Assembly: GCA_002840975.1 (NCBI GenBank)
Contig: PHDN01000002.1
Span: forward strand, 186,001 to 250,000
DNA from: Bacteroidetes bacterium HGW-Bacteroidetes-16
GTDB taxonomy: Bacteria; Bacteroidota; Bacteroidia; Bacteroidales; F082
Direction: 5' to 3'
Length of the DNA stretch: 64,000 nucleotides
The position numbers were made by a program, and so were the translations under genes. Positions 8,448 through 17,143 of the stretch are shown piece after piece (positions within the stretch are counted from its first letter, which is position 1; the number at the start of each line of letters is the position of its first letter). Under the pieces are notes generated by a model. It saw only the letters and a program-made list of their open reading frames with translations, was not told where the DNA came from and searched no databases.

Positions 8448-10106
8448 ATGGACTTAAACGCTACTGAATTGAATAACAGTGAAATAACTGAAAGACTCAA
8501 TGCGCTTGAATTGCGCGTTGCACAGCTGGAGTCGGTTCAAAAAATGGTTCCTCAAAAACCGGTAGAGCATGATGAACCGGAGCTTTTCGATCAATTTAAA
8601 GGCCTGTCAGTTGGATCGCTTCTTGAATCAAAAGTGGGCGAGTACGGACTTTCGTGGCTCGGCAACATTGTCCTTTTCTTTGGAATTATTTTTCTTGTTG
8701 AATACATTCAAAGCCAGGGCTATCAAATTGCGTCTTCTGTTTTTGGATTTGCAGCCGTTGCCGGGATCTTTCTTTTAGCCCGTTTCATGAAATCAATGTA
8801 TCCGAAAATTGCCGCCACCTTTAGTCTGAACGCGTATCTACTTCTTTTTTATGTCACGCTAAGCCTGCATTTTTTTACCGCTACCCCGCTTGTCAGCGAC
8901 AAATCAATTGGACTTCTTTTAATCACCCTTGTTGCATTGATCCAATTGGTTAGTTCGGTCAGGAAGAAATCCACTTCTTTGGCAGGAGTCGCTTTGGTAC
9001 TTTTAAGCATTGTGGCCATCATGGGCGATACCACCCATTTTACATTGTCCATGTCAGTTGTGATAGCCTCCATTGCTGTTTTCTGTTTATTTCGTTACGG
9101 TTGGATCCGATTACTCACGTTTTCAATTTTCCTGGTTTATTCAATCCAATTACTTTATTTTTTGAATAACCCATTGATGGGACATCAGTTGCAGGCTATC
9201 AGGATACACAACTTTGGGACTGTTTATTTTTTCGTTATCGCGGCCATATACTCACTTATGGCTTTGGTAAGGAAATCGGAATCGTTGGCTGATACGGGAA
9301 TTGTGGGATCTGTTTTGTTGAATGGAATGGGATTCTCTATGCTGTTAGCATTGTATGTGGCTTCTTTTTATAAAACCGACTACATGTGGTTGATGGGTTC
9401 TGTCTCCGCATATTGCCTGCTTTATTCTGTGCTGCTGCAGCTCAAATCCGATTGGAAGATAACGGCAGCATTCTATGCCTTATTTGGTTTTGTCACCATG
9501 AGCGTGATGGTGCATGGTTTTTACGATTTTCCACGTGCTTATTTCTTCCTGGCTCTTCAAAGTTTTCTGGTGGTTTCGATGGCCGTTTGGTTTAGGAGTA
9601 AGTTTATTGTCGTGATGAACACGTTGCTTTTTTTGACAATTGTATTGCTATATCTGAAGACTTCTGAACTTATCGATGGTGTAAATATCTCATTTTCGTT
9701 GGTTGCCCTGTTGACAGCAAGGTTATTGAATTGGAAAAGAGATAGTCTGACAATCAAAACCAATTTATTGAGAAATGTATATCTCATTATCGCTTTTTTC
9801 ATGGTGCTTTTAACACTTTATCACCTCATTCCCGACAGGTACATCACGTTATCCTGGACTGTGGCGGCCGTTGTTTATTTTGTGTTGAGCTTAGTGTTGA
9901 AAAATGTGAAATACCGCTATATGGCGCTTGGCACCATGATCGCCGCGGCCTTTTACTTTTTCATTATCGACCTGGACCGCGTCGAATTGGTGTTTAGAAT
10001 CATAGCCCTGATGTTTCTTGCCTTTATTTCCATAGGACTTTCCATTTATTACTCTAAAAAAATCAAGAAGAAACAATCAAATGAGCCAGAATCTGCGCAA
10101 CAATGA
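8448..10106 (+). CDS. DUF2339-type multi-spanning membrane protein
   Basis: A 552-residue protein with a short N-terminal coiled coil (EITERLNALELRVAQLE) and a conserved-looking EYGLSWLGNIVLFFGIIF segment, followed by some fifteen hydrophobic helices. This layout matches the poorly characterised DUF2339 membrane proteins. The function is unknown. It follows the second NrfD gene by 62 bases on the same strand and may be the last gene of the redox operon or an independent neighbour. Confidence 0.7.
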   Translation: MDLNATELNNSEITERLNALELRVAQLESVQKMVPQKPVEHDEPELFDQFKGLSVGSLLESKVGEYGLSWLGNIVLFFGIIFLVEYIQSQGYQIASSVFGFAAVAGIFLLARFMKSMYPKIAATFSLNAYLLLFYVTLSLHFFTATPLVSDKSIGLLLITLVALIQLVSSVRKKSTSLAGVALVLLSIVAIMGDTTHFTLSMSVVIASIAVFCLFRYGWIRLLTFSIFLVYSIQLLYFLNNPLMGHQLQAIRIHNFGTVYFFVIAAIYSLMALVRKSESLADTGIVGSVLLNGMGFSMLLALYVASFYKTDYMWLMGSVSAYCLLYSVLLQLKSDWKITAAFYALFGFVTMSVMVHGFYDFPRAYFFLALQSFLVVSMAVWFRSKFIVVMNTLLFLTIVLLYLKTSELIDGVNISFSLVALLTARLLNWKRDSLTIKTNLLRNVYLIIAFFMVLLTLYHLIPDRYITLSWTVAAVVYFVLSLVLKNVKYRYMALGTMIAAAFYFFIIDLDRVELVFRIIALMFLAFISIGLSIYYSKKIKKKQSNEPESAQQ

Positions 10107-10204
10107 TTTTGTTTCAAGTTTGAGGCACCTAATCGTTCATCAACTTCTGATGAATTTGAAAGCAAATTTCAATAACAGCATCAGGTTGATTGTTATGTAA
10201 TGCC

Positions 10205-10537
10205 TTATTCATTAATGGTTTTTCTTTCAAACTCATAATCCGTTTCCACTTTGGCAATGCGGGTTTTAAACCTCTGGTACCAGACATTTCTGCCTTGTTC
10301 CCTGGCAAGGGTGTGTTCAGCATTTTTTTTCCAATTTTTTATGGATTCCAGGTCTTTCCAATATGAAACCGTGATGCCAACTTCCTCTCTGGCAGATTCA
10401 ACTCCCAGAAAGCCATCCTGGAGTGCAGCCAGTGCAACCATTTTGTCGGCCATTTCATTATATCCCTGATCTCCAGGCGTGCGAACCGATGTGAAAATCA
10501 CGGTATAATTGGGAGGAGAGGGTGTAGAAGCAATCAT
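10205..10537 (-). CDS. antibiotic biosynthesis monooxygenase (ABM) domain protein
   Basis: A 110-residue single-domain protein of the dimeric alpha/beta-barrel ABM fold. The pattern of a beta strand (YTVIFTSVRTP), a central GFLGVESAREEVGITVSYWKD and the Trp-rich helix (IKNWKKNAEH) is typical. Related proteins act as small cofactor-free oxygenases or haem-degrading enzymes, but many have no known substrate and the fold alone does not tell. It is a lone minus-strand gene converging on DUF2339. Confidence 0.85.
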   Translation of the reverse strand: MIASTPSPPNYTVIFTSVRTPGDQGYNEMADKMVALAALQDGFLGVESAREEVGITVSYWKDLESIKNWKKNAEHTLAREQGRNVWYQRFKTRIAKVETDYEFERKTINE

Positions 10538-10733
10538 AATTGTTTTCTTTTAAATCATCGAATGGTGAATGTCATTATTCTTTTGAAACAGATTTCTTTT
10601 ATCACAGCATTCATAAAGGTGTTTGATAAAAGCTGATATGATGGCAAAACTAGTCGATTAATACATTGTTTTATACATTTTCAGCGTATCATTTAGTATA
10701 AGTGGAACAATTAAATATTTTTTGCTTAGGTCG

Positions 10734-10763
10734 TTTGATATACAGTTATATATTTTATATTTG
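10734..10763 (+). promoter_or_regulatory. Bacteroidota-type promoter in the 10538-11130 gap
   Basis: TTTG at 10734-10737 and TATATTTG at 10756-10763, separated by 18 bases, match the -33/-7 consensus. The nearest plus-strand gene starts 367 bases later, so either the beta-barrel gene has a long leader or a small RNA is made. The leader contains stem-loops at about 10896-10910 (AGAAC/GTTCT), 11021-11044 (AAAGTGG/CCACTTT) and 11045-11071. I see no convincing gene in the gap. Confidence 0.55.
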
Positions 10764-11130
10764 AAGCGTATTAGCCCTGACGCTATGCCTAAACTACTTA
10801 CTTCCAGAACTACTAACAATTAAGATAAAGTGACATTTGGTGATGTAAACAGAGATAATTGAACATCAATGAACCTAAATACACGCACTCATGAAGAACC
10901 CGGCGTTCTTGCCTGCGTGGATATTTACATTAAGTGAGAACATTTACCAGGAAGACGAAAGTTTAAAAGATTGAGCAGTCAAACTTAGGGCTGACCCCCC
11001 AAAGTGACAAGATAAAAGAAAAAGTGGGGACCAGAAACCACTTTAAACCTATGGATAATAACCAATGGGTTTATAAAAACAGGGATGACTCTTTAAAGCC
11101 AATTGAATACAAAAACTTAAAAAAAGTACC

Positions 11131-11751
11131 ATGAAAAAACTGATTATTTTTATTGCTGTAGCCGTATTGTTCACCTATAGTGCAGATTCGTTTGCTCAAA
11201 CATTTGGTGTCAGGGGTGGTTTGAATATGACAAATATGTTATCAAAAAGTGATGCACACACTGCTGATTTTAAAACCAAAGTGGGTTATCATATCGGTGG
11301 TACAGCCGAATTTGAAATAACGGACATGTTTTCGTTCGAAACAGGTCTTTTTTTGTCGACAATGGGATATAAATATGAGGGAGAGATGGCCGATTACACA
11401 ACAAACCTACTATATCTGAATATACCAATTACCGCAAAAGCCAGGTATGAGTTAGATAATTTTAACCTGTATGGTCTTTTCGGCCCTTACATTGGCCTGG
11501 GTTTAAGTGGTAAATACAAGGCTGATGATAACAGTGAGGATATCAAATGGGGATCTGGTGATTCAGATGATTTGAAAAGGCTTGATTTCGGATGGACCAT
11601 TGGTGCCGGTATCGAGTATGAAGCCTTTATGGCAGGTTTGTCGTATAATCTTGGGTTAGCAAACATCGCCGCTCAAACTGAGGGTGGATATAAGGCAAAA
11701 AACCGGGCATTTTTGATTTCGGTGGGATATCGATTTGGTGTAAATAAGTAA
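11131..11751 (+). CDS. outer-membrane beta-barrel protein (porin family)
   Basis: A 206-residue protein with a classic signal peptide (MKKLIIFIAVAVLFTYSADSFA, cleavage near residue 22), then alternating amphipathic strands with GLNMTN, GLFLSTMGY, NIPITAKARYE, GAGIEYEAFMAGLSYNLG and a terminal strand AFLISVGYRFG that ends near the C-terminus. This is the OmpA/OMP_b-brl type eight-stranded barrel common in Bacteroidota. The function is not predictable. It may be expressed from the distant promoter at 10734-10763. A short reading frame of 27 codons (11051-11134) overlaps its start codon as ATGA. Confidence 0.85.
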   Translation: MKKLIIFIAVAVLFTYSADSFAQTFGVRGGLNMTNMLSKSDAHTADFKTKVGYHIGGTAEFEITDMFSFETGLFLSTMGYKYEGEMADYTTNLLYLNIPITAKARYELDNFNLYGLFGPYIGLGLSGKYKADDNSEDIKWGSGDSDDLKRLDFGWTIGAGIEYEAFMAGLSYNLGLANIAAQTEGGYKAKNRAFLISVGYRFGVNK

Positions 11752-11757
11752 CGGTCT

Positions 11758-11908
11758 TTTACTAAAGTGTAGCAGTAATCAGGGTGGTTGAGGGATTTAA
11801 GCTCCTCAAGGAAGCTATCGGGATTCTCCGGATATACCATTTTTCGGCGGATCAGAACCAATCCCTCAATCACCTTTCTACTGCTACCTATTGCGCCGTT
11901 TACTAAAG
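11758..11908. repeat. palindromic repeat flanked by a 10-bp direct repeat
   Basis: TTTACTAAAG occurs at 11758-11767 and again at 11899-11908. Between them lies an imperfect inverted repeat of about 28 bp, from GTAGCAGTA near 11768 with GGTTGAGGGATT to AATCCCTCAATCACC with TACTGCTAC ending near 11887. It could be a small insertion such as a MITE or a bidirectional terminator between the convergent genes on either side. The second direct repeat is 11 bases away from the inverted repeat end, so the insertion reading is uncertain. Confidence 0.5.
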
Positions 11909-11933
11909 CCCGGTTTATCCAAATTTGAAAAAC

Positions 11934-12992
11934 TTACTCCAAAAAAAAGTAAATTTCTGCCAGGCTCTTGACCGACATATCGGCATAAAAACTGCCGGGA
12001 TGATAAATTCGATAGTATCCGCTTTTATCTGATTGATCTGGCACAGCCAGAATGGATTTTACCTGATCGGCTCTGTTAAACAACTCACTGTAGCTATAAA
12101 TTACCCGGTACCCATCGATTCCCGCGAAGCATACCAAACCACTTGCCATCCAACGGGTGACATCTTCGAATTTTTTCTGTTCAATAAGGGTTTGTAACTC
12201 AATTCCTTTAAAAACAGGAATTGGATGATAACCCATACCCATTCCGTAAAATACCGACTTGTATTCCACTTGAGGTGCGGATAGGTTATTGGGTTCTATT
12301 GTCATTACAAATTGGTTATTTACCATTACATCCACCTGTTTGCTGAATGAATTTCGCAATTCCCTGTTGATGTCATATTCCTTTTTATCGAAAGTTTTAA
12401 CAGTAATTCTTACCGGATTTTCAAGCACACGTCCGTTTACCAGGTCGTTTGCTGAAACCACCTTCCATAACATATCAGTGGGATAATCCACTTCAAGCCT
12501 GTGAGGTTCAATAGGCGCCGATTCGGTGGCAATGATGACCTGGTGTGGGATATTGGTGAAAAAAATCTCAGCCCAAGAAAAGGTCACTTTTTCACCCCGA
12601 TCGTTCTCAATGATAATGTAAACATCAATTTCAGGCTGAAAAATGTTCTCGTTCTTTTTTTTCAGGATAAAACCATTCAGCAAGTCGAAAAGCGAGTAGC
12701 CGCTGTATCTGTAGGCTCCTACAAAAACAACTTCTCCCGTATTGTCATACTTCGCTTCCTTCCAAAACACCTCGCGCTTGTAAAAACTTTCCAGACTAAC
12801 CTTTCCCGGATTTTCAACCTCTCCTTCAACCAGGAGCTCACCCACCTTTAAACTGGTTTCCTCAGTTCGGTGATAAAGGCTGTTCCCGGTTAGTTTGTAG
12901 CCCGATGTAGCTCCAGATATGGCATCGGGATTTTGATTGTAGGATGCCAGCGTCGCGGTTATGACCACCACCAATAAAAATACTTTTTTCAT
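11934..12992 (-). CDS. periplasmic protein with molybdopterin-binding (sulfite oxidase-like) fold
   Basis: A 352-residue protein with an N-terminal signal peptide. Segments such as LLVEGEVENPGKVSLESF, YSGYSLFDLLNG and PIEPHRLEVDYPTDMLWKV follow the pattern of oxidoreductase molybdopterin-binding domains, and the protein seems to contain two related halves. I see no clear cysteine at the usual molybdenum-ligand position, so catalytic activity is uncertain. It is 32 bases downstream of wtpC on the same strand, which supports a role with molybdenum or tungsten. Confidence 0.6.
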   Translation of the reverse strand: MKKVFLLVVVITATLASYNQNPDAISGATSGYKLTGNSLYHRTEETSLKVGELLVEGEVENPGKVSLESFYKREVFWKEAKYDNTGEVVFVGAYRYSGYSLFDLLNGFILKKKNENIFQPEIDVYIIIENDRGEKVTFSWAEIFFTNIPHQVIIATESAPIEPHRLEVDYPTDMLWKVVSANDLVNGRVLENPVRITVKTFDKKEYDINRELRNSFSKQVDVMVNNQFVMTIEPNNLSAPQVEYKSVFYGMGMGYHPIPVFKGIELQTLIEQKKFEDVTRWMASGLVCFAGIDGYRVIYSYSELFNRADQVKSILAVPDQSDKSGYYRIYHPGSFYADMSVKSLAEIYFFLE

Positions 12993-13024
12993 GTTCCCGG
13001 AGGATTGATTTTTTAAGAAGGCCG

Positions 13025-14086
13025 TTAATTTTTTATAAAATGAATCGAACTGGCCTTGAAACTTATCCAGACCAGCTTTCCGACACGTAATTGCAATTTC
13101 TCGAATGAAAAATTGGAAATTTTTGCGGTTAATTCAACGCCAATATCCACCACAATTTCCAATCCGTTTCGGGTTTGATAAATGTCTTTTATGGTTCCCC
13201 GGAAGTTGTTTATTGCACTCGAATGCAGCTTTTCGTCGGAAATGAAAATTGCTTCACCCGGAATCATAATATATCCTTCGGATTTTTCTTCTTCCCTGGT
13301 ATTTGTAAAGAATTTTACATCAGAGGTCTTGAAAAATTTAAGATCTGATTGATGTTCGGAGGCAAGTATATGACCTTTAAAAAAATTCCCAATACCAATA
13401 AAATGAGCAATGAAAGCTGATTTTGGATGTTGAAAAACCTCCTGTGGTGTACCTGTTTGAATGATGGATCCATGTTCAATAATGGCAATTTTATTCGTCA
13501 GCGAAAGGGCTTCCTCGTAATCGTGAGTGACGTGAATGATGGTTTGCCCTTGTTGGTTTAGTTTTCTTAATAAGGCCAGTATTCCCCGTTTTAGCTGAAC
13601 ATCCAGAAACGACAAAGGTTCATCAAGCAAAAGAATTTCAGGATTTGTGGCCAAAGTGCGGGCAATCGTTACCCGTTGCATTTCACCTCCTGATAAACTA
13701 CCAATATTTCTTTTTAAAAGATGGGTGATTTCAGTATCTTCGGACAATTGCATTACCTTGATTTTAATTTCTTCCTTGCTGAACTTCTTAATTTTTAAAG
13801 GATAGGCGATATTCTCAAAAACCGACATGTGGGGGAATAGTGTGGGTTTCTGATATACAATACCCAACTTTCGTTTTTGAGTGGGCGTATTGAGGATGCT
13901 TTTTTTATTCAGTAAAATATTCCCGCTGTCAGGAGCAATAATCCCCATAATAATCTCCAAAAGCATGGATTTACCAGCACCCGATTCGCCAATGAGGGTA
14001 AAGTAATCCCCTTTACCGACGGTAAAATCAATATCGACAAGTGAAAAGTTTCCTGCCTTTTTATTAATTTTCTCCAGTTTCAGCAT
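13025..14086 (-). CDS. wtpC: tungstate/molybdate ABC transporter ATPase
   Basis: A 353-residue ABC ATPase. Walker A GESGAGKSM is near residue 36, the Q-loop YQKPTLFPHM near 79, the signature LSGGEMQR near 127, Walker B EILLLDEPLSFLD near 147, and the H-loop IHVTHD near 181. A C-terminal extension from about residue 230 with strand-rich TOBE-like sequence is typical of ModC/WtpC oxyanion transporters. It overlaps the permease gene by 23 bases and drives uptake of the ligand bound by WtpA. Confidence 0.88.
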   Translation of the reverse strand: MLKLEKINKKAGNFSLVDIDFTVGKGDYFTLIGESGAGKSMLLEIIMGIIAPDSGNILLNKKSILNTPTQKRKLGIVYQKPTLFPHMSVFENIAYPLKIKKFSKEEIKIKVMQLSEDTEITHLLKRNIGSLSGGEMQRVTIARTLATNPEILLLDEPLSFLDVQLKRGILALLRKLNQQGQTIIHVTHDYEEALSLTNKIAIIEHGSIIQTGTPQEVFQHPKSAFIAHFIGIGNFFKGHILASEHQSDLKFFKTSDVKFFTNTREEEKSEGYIMIPGEAIFISDEKLHSSAINNFRGTIKDIYQTRNGLEIVVDIGVELTAKISNFSFEKLQLRVGKLVWISFKASSIHFIKN

Positions 14087-14864
14087 GGTTGGTTTTTTTC
14101 GAAATAACCTTCATGGCTACAAAAATAGCCAGACAAATAGAGATAAACAGCACAGTGACCGGTGTCGCGTATTGTAACCCGTAAGAGCTAAACCGTTCAA
14201 AAATCATTACGGGAGTAATCATGGGGTGATAGGCGATAATGATAACGGCGCCAAATTCACTTAATCCCCGTCCCCACATCATGATTAATCCGGTGAGGAT
14301 GCTTCTCCATGCCAGTGGCAATGAAATAGTGAAAAAAACCCTCGACTTGGAAGCTCCCAATGTCAGGGCTACTTTTTCGAGCCGTTCCGGCACACTAATA
14401 AAACCATCTATGGCAGCATTTATTAAATAGGGGAGGCTCACAAAAGCCATGGCAACCATGATTCCTGCAGGATTGTTGACAAAACTAAACCCCAGCGATT
14501 CTGCGATTTTACCCAACAGGGTATCTCTCGAAATAATTCCCAACAAGGCAATCCCTGCTGCCGAGTGCGGTATGATCACCGGGATATTGATGATTCCAAG
14601 CAATATTCTTTTGAAAATGAATTTCTTTCTGGCCAACAAATAGGCCAGAGGAATGGCTCCTATAGAAAAAATGAGGGTAGCAGCCATGGATGAAGAAATG
14701 GTTAACCAAATGCTTTTCTGTACTTCCGGTTCCTGTGCCGTTTCAAACAGGCTGTAAGGAGTCGTTGAAAGAAACAGCCCGATTAGAGGCGCAAGGAGAA
14801 ACAACAAGAGCAAACCTGCCAGAAAACTAAAGACTAAACTGATATTGTCTGTCTTTTTCATCAC
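14064..14864 (-). CDS. wtpB: tungstate/molybdate ABC transporter permease
   Basis: A 266-residue inner-membrane permease with six predicted helices. The cytoplasmic EAA loop that contacts the ATPase is visible as EKVALTLGASKSRVFFTISLPLAW (residues about 161-184), containing the GAS-x-x-x-FFTISLP pattern of ModB/CysT-type permeases. It sits between wtpA and wtpC and overlaps the latter, as usual for this transporter. Confidence 0.88.
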   Translation of the reverse strand: MMKKTDNISLVFSFLAGLLLLFLLAPLIGLFLSTTPYSLFETAQEPEVQKSIWLTISSSMAATLIFSIGAIPLAYLLARKKFIFKRILLGIINIPVIIPHSAAGIALLGIISRDTLLGKIAESLGFSFVNNPAGIMVAMAFVSLPYLINAAIDGFISVPERLEKVALTLGASKSRVFFTISLPLAWRSILTGLIMMWGRGLSEFGAVIIIAYHPMITPVMIFERFSSYGLQYATPVTVLFISICLAIFVAMKVISKKTNHAETGEN

Positions 14865-14895
14865 CGAATTGCTATTTTTAAACTCATACGATCCA

Positions 14896-15888
14896 CTATC
14901 TTTTTATTTCTAAAGCAAATGGTTTTAGTTCTTCAGGTATGTTATCGAAACTTTCTGTGGCTGAGGGAACCACCGAAGGTTGTCCGAGCAGCTCCATTAT
15001 TTCCATGCCTTTATCTTGTGTCAGCAGATATTTCACAAAAGCCGTGGCAACTAATTTATTCGGTGCCTCTTTTGGTATGGTAATTCCATAAACCATGGGT
15101 TCACCCTTTTGTGTAATTTTCTCGTTTGGTGTTTTCCCGTTTATTTCAGTGGAAACGGATTGGTACAATGCAAAGTAGGCAGGGTTTTTTAAATTGATTT
15201 CGTCGGGGAGCAGGATGTAGTTAAGGTGGTGCTGTTCTGCCACCGATCGGTATAGAAAGATATAATCTACATTTCCTGTTTCAAGCAAGGCAATCAGGTC
15301 CGTTTCTTTAGGGCGGATATTGTTCTTGTTTTTAATTAATAGTTGATTGGCTAATGTGCTCTTTTTATAATATTTTTCCGCCAATTTAGAAACGAGCACT
15401 GCCCTGTAACCACAAGGATCGGAATTGGGATCGGCACGGCCAATTTGAATGTTTTGGTCCAGCATGATTTGATACCAGTTCTCCTGGTTTATTTCATTGC
15501 TTCTTCTTGATTTTTCGGTGAAAACGATGGCCATTTCATTGGATGCGAACCGGATGTTCCAGTCGGCAAATTTTGGTATCAATAATTTGTCGATGATGGT
15601 ATAATCGGCCGATGCCATAATATCACATGGTTTTTTCAGTTCAGTAATCTTACGGGCACATTCAACGCTGCCGGCAGCTTCCAACATCACGTTCACCCCG
15701 GGGTTTTCATTGGTAAAAGCAGCGGCTATTTCTTTCATTGGAACGGATAAACTTCCTGCATGAAAAATAATCAAATCGCCTGATAAAGAAGTACTAACGC
15801 CATCGCTTCTGTTGGGAGTCCCCACCTGGGCCTGAACAGAAAAAAGTGACCATAGGAGGACAATAAAGAGGCTTACCGTTTTCAACAC
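14896..15888 (-). CDS. wtpA: tungstate/molybdate-binding protein WtpA
   Basis: A 330-residue extracytoplasmic solute-binding protein with a signal peptide. LIIFHAGSLSVPMKEIAAAF and VMLEAAGSVECARKI are the oxyanion-binding segments; KFADWNIRFASNEMAIVFT and PNSDPCGYRAVLV are characteristic of the WtpA branch rather than ModA. The start chosen is GTG at 15888; an ATG two bases upstream (15890) is out of frame. The promoter and an inverted repeat lie directly upstream. First gene of wtpABC plus the molybdopterin-fold gene. Confidence 0.9.
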   Translation of the reverse strand: MLKTVSLFIVLLWSLFSVQAQVGTPNRSDGVSTSLSGDLIIFHAGSLSVPMKEIAAAFTNENPGVNVMLEAAGSVECARKITELKKPCDIMASADYTIIDKLLIPKFADWNIRFASNEMAIVFTEKSRRSNEINQENWYQIMLDQNIQIGRADPNSDPCGYRAVLVSKLAEKYYKKSTLANQLLIKNKNNIRPKETDLIALLETGNVDYIFLYRSVAEQHHLNYILLPDEINLKNPAYFALYQSVSTEINGKTPNEKITQKGEPMVYGITIPKEAPNKLVATAFVKYLLTQDKGMEIMELLGQPSVVPSATESFDNIPEELKPFALEIKR

Positions 15889-15903
15889 ATTTAATTTTAG
15901 CGA

Positions 15904-15955
15904 TATGAAAATGATTTCATAACGACAAAAATATGGAATTTTTGTTGTATTTCAA
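15904..15955 (-). promoter_or_regulatory. wtp operon promoter with overlapping inverted repeat
   Basis: On the minus strand TTG (15955-15953), 19 bases, then TATTTTTG (15933-15926) is a near-perfect Bacteroidota promoter. Immediately after the -7 box, where transcription should start, is TATGAAA-ATGA-TTTCATA (15904-15921), a perfect 7-bp inverted repeat placed as a repressor operator would be. A second small inverted repeat GTTG/CAAC (15944-15956) overlaps the -33. A molybdate/tungstate-sensing regulator is a reasonable guess, not shown by the sequence. Confidence 0.65.
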
Positions 15956-16156
15956 CTGTATAAATCTAAAGTAAGGCACTAAGGATACCAAAGAAAAGAG
16001 CAAGCCAAATTTTTCTGAAGCTCAGGATCAGGAGTTAAGTTTTCAGGATGCTCCACTTTTGTAGTAAATTAATTCTATTAAATTAAAACGATGGAACAAA
16101 AACCTAAAAGTTGTTTATAGGAAGTATCATTAAATGTGAACTTGTGTTGATCTCCA

Positions 16157-16403
16157 TCATATTCTCCCAATCAACTGATCACGGACTATATCGTAAGCCA
16201 ATACCGGATCGTAAATATTATCAGGCCTTAGTATAGCTTTCGTATCGCCTAAGATCCATGAGAGTAAATTTTTGCGTAAGGTAGTGTTTTTAGATACTTA
16301 TCACAAAATATTACTTTTTTTTCTGCTATTATATTTGGAAAACATACATTACAAAAATAGATTTTCTTGAAAGATGATCGAGATTTATATTTTCTCAGGA
16401 AAT
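16157..16403 (-). pseudogene. degraded fragment related to an AbiEii-type nucleotidyltransferase locus
   Basis: The stretch 16262-16403 closely resembles 57583-57727, which is the beginning of a recognisable AbiEii-like pseudogene. On the minus strand it encodes VIFCDKYLKTLPYAKIYS, then hits a stop. After a one-base frame change a further reading frame WILGDTKAILRPDNIYD continues to a stop at 16157-16159. The middle of the gene is missing. The rest of the 15956-16607 gap shows no gene apart from the operators listed separately. Confidence 0.5.
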
Positions 16404-16466
16404 CTTGTTAAAGATAGGGTCAACCGTAATCCGGGAATTTGCAATTAAGGTTCATACATTAACTTG

Positions 16467-16602
16467 TACCCGAAAGGGTGTGATCTGAGTATTATGCGCA
16501 TATTTATACCCTAAAAGGGATAATACTTAATATTCTTAATAAACGCATACCCGAAAGGGTATATATATACAATATTGTATTATATTTGTACCCAAAAGGG
16601 TA
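16467..16602 (+). promoter_or_regulatory. four operator copies and -7 box of the first hipBST cassette
   Basis: Four short inverted repeats of the form TACCC-n(4-5)-GGGTA lie at 16467-16479 (TACCCGAAAGGGT), 16507-16520, 16548-16560 and 16589-16602 (TACCCAAAAGGGTA). A -7 box TATATTTG at 16581-16588 sits between the third and fourth. Binding of the HipB protein here should block transcription, giving the usual antitoxin autoregulation. Spacing of the first three is about 40 bases. Confidence 0.75.
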
Positions 16603-16607
16603 TAAAT

Positions 16608-16817
16608 ATGAACTTGGCAACTTTTGTAAAGGAAAAACGTAATTCAGTTCAGCTCACACAGCCGGAGTTGGCAGAGAAAGCGGGTGTTGGCTTACGTTTT
16701 TTAAGAGAACTGGAACAAGGAAAGGAAAGTATGCGGTTAGATAAAGTAAATCAGGTGCTGCTACTTTTTGGATATGAAGTAGGAGCTGTTCCTGCTAAAA
16801 ATGAAAATGAGAGATGA
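16608..16817 (+). CDS. hipB: HipB-type HTH antitoxin/repressor
   Basis: A 69-residue XRE-family helix-turn-helix protein (LTQPELAEKAGVGLRFLRELEQGK), the size of HipB antitoxins of the Y4mF group. The start is ATG 16608: a longer frame would read through the operator at 16589-16602. It overlaps the next gene by ATGA. It should bind the operators upstream and neutralise or help regulate the kinase encoded third. Confidence 0.85.
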   Translation: MNLATFVKEKRNSVQLTQPELAEKAGVGLRFLRELEQGKESMRLDKVNQVLLLFGYEVGAVPAKNENER

Positions 16818-17143
16818 GAAAGGCTGCCATAAAAATAGATAAACAATTGGCCGGATGGCTTACACAAGATGAAGGGGGATATCATTTTGTGTATGATAAA
16901 GCCTATTTAGTTACGTCACATCCCAGGCCGGTTAGCCTTACATTGCCCTTGCAGGAAGCCCCAACTACCTCCAATGTGTTATTCCCTTTTTTTGACGGTC
17001 TCATTCCTGAAGGATGGTTGTTGGATATAGCTGAAAAAAACTGGAAGCTAAACCCCAGGGACAGAATGGGTATACTGCTGGCTTGTTGTAAAGATTGCAT
17101 TGGGGCTGTAAGTGTGGAAGAAATTAAGGAGGATAACGAATGA
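16814..17143 (+). CDS. hipS: HipA N-subdomain-like protein (HipS type)
   Basis: A 109-residue protein corresponding to the N-terminal subdomain of HipA kinases, encoded as a separate gene. The family pattern FFDGLIPEGWLLDIAEKNWK then DRMGILLACCKDCIGAVSV is clear. In HipBST systems this small protein acts as the antitoxin of the HipT kinase. It overlaps both neighbours by ATGA, so the three are translationally coupled. The assignment to HipBST rests on size and gene order B-S-T. Confidence 0.8.
   Translation: MRKAAIKIDKQLAGWLTQDEGGYHFVYDKAYLVTSHPRPVSLTLPLQEAPTTSNVLFPFFDGLIPEGWLLDIAEKNWKLNPRDRMGILLACCKDCIGAVSVEEIKEDNE

Noticed and set aside
10129-10323. Reading frame of 64 codons on the minus strand
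   Set aside because: It overlaps the monooxygenase-like gene in another frame and has no protein-like features.
11673-11873. Reading frame of 66 codons on the minus strand overlapping the beta-barrel gene
   Set aside because: Its 5' part lies in the palindromic repeat and its 3' part is antisense to the barrel gene; a decayed gene remains possible but unsupported.
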